A stretch of 58,598 bases of DNA, from positions 1 through 58,598 of IMG/VR virus record IMGVR_UViG_3300035118_000057, one strand, 5' to 3'. Under the pieces are notes generated by a model, which was not told the DNA's origin, ran no database searches, and saw only the letters and a list, made by a program, of their open reading frames with translations. The stretch's first letter is position 1, and each line of letters starts with the position of its first letter. Of the stretch, positions 51,603 to 58,598 are shown piece by piece. The DNA is from a virus. Position numbers and translations under genes: made by a program.

Positions 51603-53601
51603 GTCCTACGACGATTACGACTTCAGCAGTTCAGAAGAGGGCTTCTGGCCCGTCTCTAGGTTGCGTCAGCAATATCTCGACTACTTAACCGCGAAGACTC
51701 CTGAGTACGAAGAACAAAAAAATTCACGTCACCTCTATCACGGAGCTCAATGGTCACCCGAGGAAATAGAAATCCTCCGCAAGCGCCGCCAGCCTATTAT
51801 CACGTTCAACCGGATCAATCGCAAGATCGACAGCATCGTTGGTATGGTGCAGCGGCTTCGGCAGGACCCGAAGGCGTATCCGAAGAATCCGAGGAATGCG
51901 GACGGGGCCGAGATTGCGACGCAGGCGGTGCGCTCGGTTCTTGAGGGCAATGAGTGGCAGTTCCTCGATCCGTACTGCGCCGGCCAAGCGGGGATTGAGG
52001 GCATCGGCGGCGTCGAGCTGAAGCTGATTGAGGGCGACCATGAAGACCCGGACGTGGGCATGGATTTCGTCTACGGGGATGACTGGTTTTACGATCCTCG
52101 TTCCCGTAAGCCGGATTTTTCGGATTGCCGTTATCATGGGCTGGCGAAGTGGCTTGATGTTGAGGCCGCGATTGAGCTTTTCCCGGATCGTGAGGAAGAG
52201 CTCCGCACGCTCATGGTTGAGACGGGCTTTGACCTGACGACGCATGCGGATATCGAGTTCAAGTGGATATACGTCAATGAAAAGCGGCTGCGGCTCGTCG
52301 AACATTGGTATCGGCATAAGGGCAAGTGGTACTGGGCGTTCTATTGCTCAATGATCCTGCTGGCGCAGGGCGTGTCGCCGTTCCTGGACGAACGCAACAA
52401 GCCGATGTCGCGGTTCATCATGTTCTCGGCCGCGGTCGACCATGACGGCGATAGATACGGGTTTGTACGTAATTTGAAGGGCCCGCAGGACGAGCTCAAC
52501 CAGCGACGTTCGAAGGCGTTGTTCATGTCGAACGTGACGCGGTTGATTGCGCAGAAGGGCGCGGTCGACAGCGTCGAGACGGCGCGCCGGGAGTACGCGC
52601 GGCCTGACGGCTATGTCGAGTTCAATATGGGGTTTGATCCTCCGAAGCCTGACGACACTGCGGCTGATCTGGCGCAGCAGCTTGCGCTGATGCAGGACGC
52701 CCGGCAGGAGATCGACAGCTTCGTGAACATCAATCCGGCATTGATGGGCCAGGAGGTCGATACGCACTCGGGGGTGGCGATCAATCTGCTGCAGAAGGCC
52801 GGCATTGCCGAGCTGGGGACGTTTCTGCGCAACTATCGGGCCTGGAAGATTAGGGTTTACAAGGCGATCTGGAACATTACGCAGCGGACATGGACTAAGG
52901 AACGATATCTCAGAATTAGCGACAACCAGAACTTTGCGCAATTTCTACAGATCAATGGCATTGACCGGGATGAATGGGGACAGCCCATTCTTGATGAGTG
53001 GGGACAGCCGACCCTTATCAATTTCATCGGCAATCTCAACGTCGAGATTACGATGGACGAGGGACCGGACGTTGAAAACTTAATGCAGGACACGTACAAT
53101 TCGATCAAGGACGATCCGACCATTCCGTGGCAGATCAAGCTGGAATTCATGCCGTTGCCGAGCACATTCAAGAAGAATATCGAGCAGAAGTTGGCGGCGG
53201 CTTCGCAGCAGCAGAAGCCCGATCCGAAGATGCAGGCTGCTATGGTGCAGGCGCAGACGGCCCAGCAGAAGGGCCAAATCGACATCCAGAAGGCGCAGAT
53301 TGACGCCCAGGCGGCCCAACAGAAGAGCCAAGCCGAAACTGCGGTTGCCCACATGGCGGCCCAGGCCGAGATCACCAATGCGCAGCAGGACGCGCTTGCC
53401 CGGCAGCAGGACGCCCAGCTACAGCGCGAGAAGGCGCAGGCCGAGCGCGAGCAGATCAGGATGGAAATGGCGCAGGCCGCGGCTGATCACGCCTACAAGA
53501 TGCGTGAATTAGCGGCGCAGCATGAAACGCGGCAGGCCGAGCACGCCGCACGGCGGCAGGCGATCAAGAGCAAGCCGAAGCAATCGGAGGCCAGAATATG
53601 A
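51550..53601 (+). CDS. P22-type portal protein
   Basis: 683 residues, close to P22 gp1 (725). Core: RQPIITFNRINRKIDSIVGM, VYGDDWFYDPRSRKPDFSDC, DVEAAIELFPDREEEL, FYCSMILLAQGVSPFLDERN, QEVDTHSGVAINLLQKAGIA. Two 8-residue tandem copies of DEWGQP(I/T)L at about 474-489. From 555 the protein is a long Gln/Ala-rich helix like the P22 portal barrel. It forms the dodecameric DNA channel at the head vertex. The start overlaps the HNH gene; GAGGCGATAG is a modest ribosome site. Confidence 0.9.
   Translation: MPQVSSADGTLGRTWTTESYDDYDFSSSEEGFWPVSRLRQQYLDYLTAKTPEYEEQKNSRHLYHGAQWSPEEIEILRKRRQPIITFNRINRKIDSIVGMVQRLRQDPKAYPKNPRNADGAEIATQAVRSVLEGNEWQFLDPYCAGQAGIEGIGGVELKLIEGDHEDPDVGMDFVYGDDWFYDPRSRKPDFSDCRYHGLAKWLDVEAAIELFPDREEELRTLMVETGFDLTTHADIEFKWIYVNEKRLRLVEHWYRHKGKWYWAFYCSMILLAQGVSPFLDERNKPMSRFIMFSAAVDHDGDRYGFVRNLKGPQDELNQRRSKALFMSNVTRLIAQKGAVDSVETARREYARPDGYVEFNMGFDPPKPDDTAADLAQQLALMQDARQEIDSFVNINPALMGQEVDTHSGVAINLLQKAGIAELGTFLRNYRAWKIRVYKAIWNITQRTWTKERYLRISDNQNFAQFLQINGIDRDEWGQPILDEWGQPTLINFIGNLNVEITMDEGPDVENLMQDTYNSIKDDPTIPWQIKLEFMPLPSTFKKNIEQKLAAASQQQKPDPKMQAAMVQAQTAQQKGQIDIQKAQIDAQAAQQKSQAETAVAHMAAQAEITNAQQDALARQQDAQLQREKAQAEREQIRMEMAQAAADHAYKMRELAAQHETRQAEHAARRQAIKSKPKQSEARI
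52969..53016. repeat. 24-bp tandem repeat in portal
   Basis: Two adjacent 24-base units, each encoding DEWGQP-I/T-L; they differ at a few bases. In frame, so the portal gains eight residues. Confidence 0.9.
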
Positions 53602-53993
53602 TGATGAGACGATCCGGGATAGCGGTTGCCTTTGTTCTTCTGGCATGGGTTGCCGCGGCTCTGGCGCAGGTTCCCGTCACTCCGGTCCCGTCTGGGGTGT
53701 CGGGCACGCCGGCGATCTTGGGGGTAAACGCGACAGCTCAGCCGTTATTTGCCCGCGGCGAGGTCACGCGGTCATGCGCCATCATCAACCCATCAACTGC
53801 GGCCGATCAGAACATCGGTGCTTCGGAGGAGATATGGGTGGACTTCACGGGCGTGGCGGCTGTTGCTGCGTCTGGTGGTACATCCATTCCGATACCGGCC
53901 GGTCAGGCCATCGCTTGCCCTGGCCCGTTGACGACGTCGGTCAGTTGGATTGCGGCGACGGCTCCGCACCGGATCACGGCCTATCATTGGTAG
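53598..53993 (+). CDS. Exported small beta protein
   Basis: 131 residues. MMMRRSGIAVAFVLLAWVAA-ALA|Q is a strong signal peptide; the mature part is Pro/Val/Thr-rich beta (PAILGVNATAQPLFARGEVT, SIPIPAGQAIACPGPLTTSV) with two cysteines. It overlaps the portal stop by 4 bases (ATGA), in the middle of head morphogenesis genes. Possibly an Ig-like decoration or exported accessory protein. Confidence 0.7.
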   Translation: MMMRRSGIAVAFVLLAWVAAALAQVPVTPVPSGVSGTPAILGVNATAQPLFARGEVTRSCAIINPSTAADQNIGASEEIWVDFTGVAAVAASGGTSIPIPAGQAIACPGPLTTSVSWIAATAPHRITAYHW

Positions 53994-54003
53994 GTGACAT
54001 GAC

Positions 54004-55755
54004 GTGCCCGATGATCGGTTTGACTTTCCGACGCCCAATTTTGCGAGGCCTATCAACAATTGGCTGGGCCTTGCACAGCAACAGTCCGCCGCATCGCCGG
54101 ACGCTGAACTGGCGGCGTCGATGACGCACCAGCCGGAGCGGCAATCCCGTTTTGCTCCGGTTCTCAACCGCATTGCGACATGGCCTGGCCGGATAGCGGA
54201 TACCATCCGCAGCGGTCTGACACTACCACGAGATGTATACAAGGGCGATGTCGACCCCAATAGCCCTGAGGGCATGGGGCGTCTGGGTGACATGGCTGCG
54301 CTGGTGCCCGGCGGCGGCATGCTAGCGGCGGAGCGCGGAGCTCTGGGGATGGCCGGCGGGAGGGCGATGGCACGTCCTGCGTCGCGTAAGGCTGAAGCGG
54401 CGGCTGAGGCGCATCCAGACTGGATCGACACCCGATTGCCGACCGGAAAGAACGAGATCGCCGTCGGCGAGCCTGGAGCGCCACGCATTGTCGACATGGA
54501 CTCATTGCGGGCGACGCCGGAACTTCACGACAAGAACGTCGATCTGGTTCGGAACTACCCAAATTTGCCCAAGAAGATCATCAAGAAGGACGCGGATACT
54601 GTATCGGAGGCGTTCATCGATCATGTCAAGGACAACCTGCTGTGGCTTCATGATCAGGTGCCGTCTGAGGTAGCGGCGCGCAGCCAACTCTGGTACGAGG
54701 GAGGCAATAAGATCGTAAAAGACTGGGCCAAGAAATATGACGTCAGCGACTCAGCTGCGGCCGGCGCGCTTGCGGCATTGTCGCCGCAGAAGGACTGGTA
54801 TCAAAATGTCTCGCTCGCCAATCGTGTCTTGCATACTCTCAAGGGCAGCGGCGAGAATTGGTACCAAGGAGCTACGATGACGCCTGAGATGGTTAAAACG
54901 TTCCGTTCTCTCCCGTCTTTGAACAAGCCAAAATACCAAGGAATGTTCAACGACATCAAGGGACGTAGCCTCGGCGACATCGACAAGATGGATGCAACTG
55001 GCGCAGAAAAGGCTGGTCTGAAGGCTTTATGGGTGCGCCTGCACGATCAGGCACACAATTCGCCGTCCTACCCATTGGTAACGCCTGAGGGCGGGTTCGG
55101 CGAGATGATGACCAATCAACCAACCGGCAAACAGGTAAAGGCAGGGCTGCCAGGCAGCGAGTCCAAGGCAGGGTGGGGGTCGCTGACTGAAATAAGCAAG
55201 GCTATCCGGTCCATCCAGAACGACCCCGAGGGGGTTAGCAAGTTGATGGGCGAGAAGCACAAAGTGCGTAATTTTTACAACAATCTACTCGATCCGAATT
55301 CGCCCCGCGGTGATGTAACCATCGACACTCATGCCGTCGCGGCGGGATTACTACGCCCGTTATCAGGAGATTCGCTTGAGGTTGCTCATAATTTTGCGAA
55401 TTATCCCGGCGCCGGACTTCCATCCGCGGGCGGCTCGGCTAATACCGGCATCCAAGGTACTTATCCGCTCTATGCCGAGGCCTACCGCAGGGCCGCGGCA
55501 GAACGTGGGCTGCTGCCGAGACAGATGCAGTCGATCACATGGGAAGCCATCCGTGGGATGTTTCCTGACACCTTTAAGAGTGCAGCCAACAATGCTAAGA
55601 TAGATGCCATCTGGAGGCAATATCGCGACGGAAGGGCGAACCTCAATGACACCCGGGAAGCCATCCACGACCTCGCAGGGGGCATCCGCAACCCGTCATG
55701 GTTCCGACCCGGTGCTGGCTCTGATGAAGCGCTACGGCATCCCGGTAACCCGTGA
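54004..55755 (+). CDS. Large head-region protein with polyvalent-protein-like domain
   Basis: 583 residues with a GTG start (the only one in frame after the stop at 53995; AGGTGA upstream). N-terminal 150 residues disordered/Gly-rich. Residues about 185-550 form a conserved-looking domain: SDSAAAGALAALSPQKDWYQ, DVTIDTHAVAAGLLRPLSG and IQGTYPLYAEAYRRAAAERG. I have seen this pattern in large multi-domain phage proteins but know no function. Its end overlaps the next gene by 110 bases in another frame. Confidence 0.65.
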   Translation: MPDDRFDFPTPNFARPINNWLGLAQQQSAASPDAELAASMTHQPERQSRFAPVLNRIATWPGRIADTIRSGLTLPRDVYKGDVDPNSPEGMGRLGDMAALVPGGGMLAAERGALGMAGGRAMARPASRKAEAAAEAHPDWIDTRLPTGKNEIAVGEPGAPRIVDMDSLRATPELHDKNVDLVRNYPNLPKKIIKKDADTVSEAFIDHVKDNLLWLHDQVPSEVAARSQLWYEGGNKIVKDWAKKYDVSDSAAAGALAALSPQKDWYQNVSLANRVLHTLKGSGENWYQGATMTPEMVKTFRSLPSLNKPKYQGMFNDIKGRSLGDIDKMDATGAEKAGLKALWVRLHDQAHNSPSYPLVTPEGGFGEMMTNQPTGKQVKAGLPGSESKAGWGSLTEISKAIRSIQNDPEGVSKLMGEKHKVRNFYNNLLDPNSPRGDVTIDTHAVAAGLLRPLSGDSLEVAHNFANYPGAGLPSAGGSANTGIQGTYPLYAEAYRRAAAERGLLPRQMQSITWEAIRGMFPDTFKSAANNAKIDAIWRQYRDGRANLNDTREAIHDLAGGIRNPSWFRPGAGSDEALRHPGNP

Positions 55756-55849
55756 GAACTATATCGAGATGGCCTATTTGGACGAGAATAGGAAATTGGG
55801 GCCCGAGGAAGAGGCAAATTTGCCATCCTCATTGCGTCGTCAGGAATGA
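55646..55849 (+). CDS. Small conserved phage protein, unknown
   Basis: 67 residues. LALMKRYGIPVTRENYIEMA-YLDENRKLGPEEEANLP is a small motif common in phage head clusters of this kind (a short helical domain with Y-I-E-M-A-Y-L). Starts inside the preceding gene; ATG at 55646 chosen, though 55724 (MKRYGIP) is also possible. The 173 bases after it, to 56022, contain no convincing gene. Confidence 0.7.
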   Translation: MTPGKPSTTSQGASATRHGSDPVLALMKRYGIPVTRENYIEMAYLDENRKLGPEEEANLPSSLRRQE

Positions 55850-56022
55850 TTCGTTGGCGCCGCACGAAAGCGGCGTGAGGTTGCGAGACCTCCCTACATC
55901 TCGCCCGCTGGCTCCGAGCGATATCGAGCAATGCGCCGCCGGCATTAACGGGCGTCGTTCGCCTCACGATACGGGGCAGTCGTAGTCCCGACGATACCGG
56001 GAGCAGTGAGAGGTTGGGTTAC

Positions 56023-57099
56023 ATGGCAACAAAGCAAGCATCCGCTGATAAGGCGGAAGCATCGGAGCGCGAATACCAGTCCACGCTCAACGCGGCCGTC
56101 GCGGCGACTGAGGATGAAATCTTCAACGACGCGATGGGCGACGATGAGTTGGACAATGACGGCGACACATCGCTCGAGGATATGGGCGATGGCCTTGAAG
56201 GCGAAGTCGAAGCGGAGGGCGACGACGAGGCTGAAGAGGAAGCCGAGGGCGAGGACAAAGAGGCGGCCGAAGACGAGGAAGGCGAAGAAGCCGGAACCGA
56301 AGAGGCCGCGGGCGAGGATGAGGGCGAAGAGGGCGAGGAGCAACCGCGCGATCAGCGTGGCCAGTCCCGAGACCGCGAGCCGGCAGTTCCTCCGTCCAGA
56401 CTGCGACAAGAACGTCAACGGGCGACCGAGGCCGAACAGCGCGTGCAAGCGTTGGAACGCCAGATTGCCGAATACAACGGTCGGGTCGCTGAACTCTCTG
56501 CTCGTGTCAATGCACCACCGCCGCGTCAAGCGGAGGCGCCGCCACCGCCCAAGCCCGACATGTTCGCGGAACCCGATAAGTACGAGCAATGGGTTCTCGA
56601 GCAGGCCGAGCGCAGGGCGTCATCTAGGATCGAGGAGCGTTTTGCTGCGTTCCAGCAAGTGCAGCAGCAACGGGAAATGCAGCGAGTGGATCAGAACCTG
56701 TCCGCGGCGGCCCAAGGCGAACGCGCCTTCGAGTTCCAGGCTGCGTACAATGCTCTGACGAGGCTTGATCCTCGCGACCCGAGGAACCAGTCGTTGGTGC
56801 AGGGCATCTACACCGCGCCCGACCCATCCAAAGCGATGTTCGATTGGTGGGATCGCAACGGTGGTGAAGAGTATCGCGCTCAGGTGTTTGAACAGCTCGC
56901 TCCACGTGTCCAGCAGCGGCAGCAATCGCGCGCTCCGCAGAACGGCAACGGGCGAATGCAACCACGCCATGAAATCAGGCCAGCACAGCGTCTACCATCC
57001 CTTAACAGCGCCACGGGCTCGAATGTCCAGCGCAACGCAGACCCAGAAATGCAAGACGGTTCCGAGCGGAGCATCTTCGACTACGGGACACGTCGCTAG
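56023..57099 (+). CDS. Scaffolding-type protein
   Basis: 358 residues. Very acidic N-terminal third (DDELDNDGDTSLEDMGDGLE followed by long Glu/Asp/Ala stretches), then a coiled helix (RQERQRATEAEQRVQALERQ), a Pro-rich segment (PPPRQAEAPPPPKPDMFAEP) and a C-terminal helical/basic region. Composition and place just before the capsid gene match phage scaffolding proteins, which guide procapsid assembly and leave before packaging. GAGAGGTTGGGTTAC precedes the ATG. Confidence 0.75.
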   Translation: MATKQASADKAEASEREYQSTLNAAVAATEDEIFNDAMGDDELDNDGDTSLEDMGDGLEGEVEAEGDDEAEEEAEGEDKEAAEDEEGEEAGTEEAAGEDEGEEGEEQPRDQRGQSRDREPAVPPSRLRQERQRATEAEQRVQALERQIAEYNGRVAELSARVNAPPPRQAEAPPPPKPDMFAEPDKYEQWVLEQAERRASSRIEERFAAFQQVQQQREMQRVDQNLSAAAQGERAFEFQAAYNALTRLDPRDPRNQSLVQGIYTAPDPSKAMFDWWDRNGGEEYRAQVFEQLAPRVQQRQQSRAPQNGNGRMQPRHEIRPAQRLPSLNSATGSNVQRNADPEMQDGSERSIFDYGTRR

Positions 57100-57164
57100 A
57101 AGGCTGATGCTTTCCGACTGCCGATAAAGATTGCGATCAGCCATGACCCCAAAGGAGTTGGGAC

Positions 57165-58310
57165 ATGGCTTTGACCACTGTTGCAGTAAACAACAAACTC
57201 ATCGTCTTCCGAAAGGAAGTGACACGGGAATACATTCGTCAGAACCTCTTCAGTCCCTACATCGGGACTGAAATGACTGCCATTATTCGGGTTATTAACG
57301 ACCTGAAGAATGGCGGCGAACAGATCAACATCCCGCTCATTGCTCGCCTCAAGGCACAGGCGATCTCGACCGGGACTCTGGTCGGCAACGAGGAGGCGAT
57401 CGACAACTACGGCGACCGGGCCTGGATCGACTGGGCGCGTAACGCCGTCAAAATTCCGAAGTCAGAAGAGCAGAAGAGCTCGATTGACCTGTTCGGCCAG
57501 GCGAGGCCGCTCTTGGAAGATTGGGGCAAGGAGCTTCAGCGCGACGAGATTATCGACGCGTTTTATGCGGTTCCGGTGGCCAGCACCGCTCCGGTCGGGC
57601 TTGGAAGCAATTTCGGACAGCGTGTCAATGGCGTTCTGTTCGATGCTGCCACGGCTGCGCAGCGCAACACCTGGATTGTGGATAATGCGGATCGTGTTCT
57701 CATTGGCGGATCGACCGGCAACATCTCGACGGTGTTTGCCACCGCTATGGGCAATATCACGTCTGGCATGACGCTTTCGGCCGCGGCTTTGCTCAAGATG
57801 AAGCGGCAGGCCAAGAAGGCCAATCCACGCATCCGTCCGTACAAACTGAAGAACGGACGGGAGTACTTCGTGGTGTTTGCGGGGCCTAACTGCTTTCGCG
57901 ACCTACAGTCTGACACCACTATCATCAACGCCAATACGCAGGCTCGTCCCCGTGAGGGCGATGGGCTCGATAAGAACCCGTTGTTCCAGGATGGCGATCT
58001 GCTCTACAACGGCATCATCATCCGGGAAATCCCCGAGATGGATGTTCGCTTGCCGACCTTCTACGTGACGGCCGGCGGATCATCGATCCAAGTGGCCCCG
58101 GTGTTTATGTGCGGCCAGTCCGCCATGGCATGGTGCTGGGGACGCATGCCGCAGCCGACATTCCTGAAGGAAGACGACTATCAGTTCTTCCGGGGCGTTG
58201 GTGTGATGATGGCGTACGGCCTCAAGACGATCGCCAAGCTCAATCCCGCGGGCAACTATAAGGATTGGGGCAAGTTTACAGGATTTTTCGCTTCCGCCGC
58301 AGACACTTAA
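57165..58310 (+). CDS. Major capsid protein (HK97 fold, DUF4043/N4-gp56-like)
   Basis: 381 residues. NDLKNGGEQINIPLIARLKA, GNEEAIDNYGDRAWIDWARN, QRDEIIDAFYAVPV, YKLKNGREYFVVFAGPNCFR and PRIRP-type loops match the DUF4043/N4-gp56-like group of HK97-fold capsids. No long N-terminal scaffold domain and no protease gene nearby, in line with separate scaffolding. AAAGGAGTTGGGAC precedes the ATG, one of the strongest ribosome sites, as expected for the most abundant virion protein. Confidence 0.85.
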   Translation: MALTTVAVNNKLIVFRKEVTREYIRQNLFSPYIGTEMTAIIRVINDLKNGGEQINIPLIARLKAQAISTGTLVGNEEAIDNYGDRAWIDWARNAVKIPKSEEQKSSIDLFGQARPLLEDWGKELQRDEIIDAFYAVPVASTAPVGLGSNFGQRVNGVLFDAATAAQRNTWIVDNADRVLIGGSTGNISTVFATAMGNITSGMTLSAAALLKMKRQAKKANPRIRPYKLKNGREYFVVFAGPNCFRDLQSDTTIINANTQARPREGDGLDKNPLFQDGDLLYNGIIIREIPEMDVRLPTFYVTAGGSSIQVAPVFMCGQSAMAWCWGRMPQPTFLKEDDYQFFRGVGVMMAYGLKTIAKLNPAGNYKDWGKFTGFFASAADT

Positions 58311-58360
58311 GCACCTCTACTGGCTTATTTGTCAACCCCATCCATCGAAAGGTCAACACC

Positions 58361-58598
58361 ATGCGCACTATCTTTCGTAATCTAGTAGGAGCCGTAGGGC
58401 TCTTTCTGTTCACACTTGCTGCTGCATCGACGGCGTTCATCATTCCGACGTTTGCACAGGTCATCGCTCCGCGGAGCTTCCCTCCGAGGCAATTCAATAC
58501 GCAGCAGACGCACTATTTGAGGTTCACGTTCAACTACAACTCATGCCCCATGCCGGCTGCTGCTGCGGTTTGCTCGATCAAGGTTGGAGCGGTTCCGT
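58361..58598 (+). CDS. Exported virion-type protein, 5' part (continues at base 1)
   Basis: ATG at 58361 with AAAGGTCAACACC upstream; codons run on without break into the left end (1-623) when the 228-base overlap is joined. Encodes the signal peptide region MRTIFRNLVGAVGLFLFTLA and the start of the mature protein. Two silent differences from the left copy. Confidence 0.85.
   Translation, partial: MRTIFRNLVGAVGLFLFTLAAASTAFIIPTFAQVIAPRSFPPRQFNTQQTHYLRFTFNYNSCPMPAAAAVCSIKVGAVP
58371..58598. repeat. Terminal direct repeat, right copy
   Basis: Right copy of the 228-base terminal repeat; see 1-228. T at 58498 and T at 58585 differ from C128 and A215. Confidence 0.95.

Noticed and set aside
56006-56758. 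250-codon Arg/Ser-rich frame overlapping the scaffold gene
   Set aside because: Composition (extreme Arg) is what shifted acidic GC-rich codons give; no domain; the scaffold frame has a good ribosome site.
1-58598. tRNA genes, CRISPR arrays, diversity-generating retroelement, transposase or integrase
   Set aside because: No cloverleaf-like TTCRANNC segments, no regularly spaced repeats, and no reverse transcriptase, transposase or integrase motifs were seen by eye; a tRNAscan or profile search could still find a missed one.

Overview
The window is the genome of a tailed double-stranded DNA phage. The closest architectural relatives I recognise are P22/Sf6-like short-tailed phages (podoviruses), from a P22-type portal, a gp10-like tail stabilisation protein, an Sf6 gp66/N4 gp49-family protein and very large beta-helix spike genes. 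The first 228 bases recur at the right end (58371-58598) with two differences, and one gene runs across the join in frame. I therefore read this as a circularised, probably complete genome of about 58.37 kb, most likely assembled from mixed DNA. The GC-rich composition and protein style suggest a proteobacterial host, perhaps an alphaproteobacterium; this is inference. No integrase, DNA polymerase, primase, tRNA, CRISPR array or reverse transcriptase was recognised.

Layout. One long rightward late block starts near 41.96 kb, crosses the ends and continues to 28.15 kb. It begins with many tiny overlapping genes. Then come the large terminase (45.2-47.8 kb), a histidine phosphatase, the portal (51.5 kb), a large domain-rich protein, scaffold and major capsid (56-58.3 kb). 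Past the join follow head and head-tail proteins, gp10-like protein, ejection-type proteins (5.7-10.7 kb), tail fibres (10.7-15.8 kb), a two-domain endolysin with holin and spanin candidates (15.8-19.4 kb), and a second group of exported fibre/spike genes (19.7-28.2 kb) ending in an 1842-residue spike. The other 13 kb (28.15-41.7 kb) are early and regulatory genes in short units of alternating strand: SAM methyltransferase, Sak4-like ATPase, PD-(D/E)XK nuclease, RusA resolvase, zinc-ribbon and HTH proteins, ribbon-helix-helix and XRE regulators, a broken helicase, an HNH endonuclease, a DNA methyltransferase and a LuxR-type HTH protein.

Most unusual features. (1) The terminase carries a 319-residue intein exactly at its nuclease motif, and a complete HNH endonuclease gene lies inside the intein in a different reading frame. 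The same roughly 700 bases would encode the intein linker and a free homing endonuclease. (2) About ten genes in the virion and fibre blocks start with clear Sec-type signal peptides, most ending A-x-A followed by Gln. (3) Four HNH genes sit beside or inside essential genes (gp10 region, helicase/methyltransferase, terminase, portal). (4) The helicase has lost its ATPase core. (5) The endolysin combines a CHAP-like and an RlpA-like domain.

How it fits together. Sak4-like ATPase, nuclease and RusA resolvase form a recombination module, while replication enzymes seem to come from the host. The small DNA-binding proteins probably control the early/late switch, with palindromic TTGAC-arm sites at 31.4 and 37.5 kb as candidate operators. 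The late block packages DNA, builds the head and short tail, and lyses the cell.
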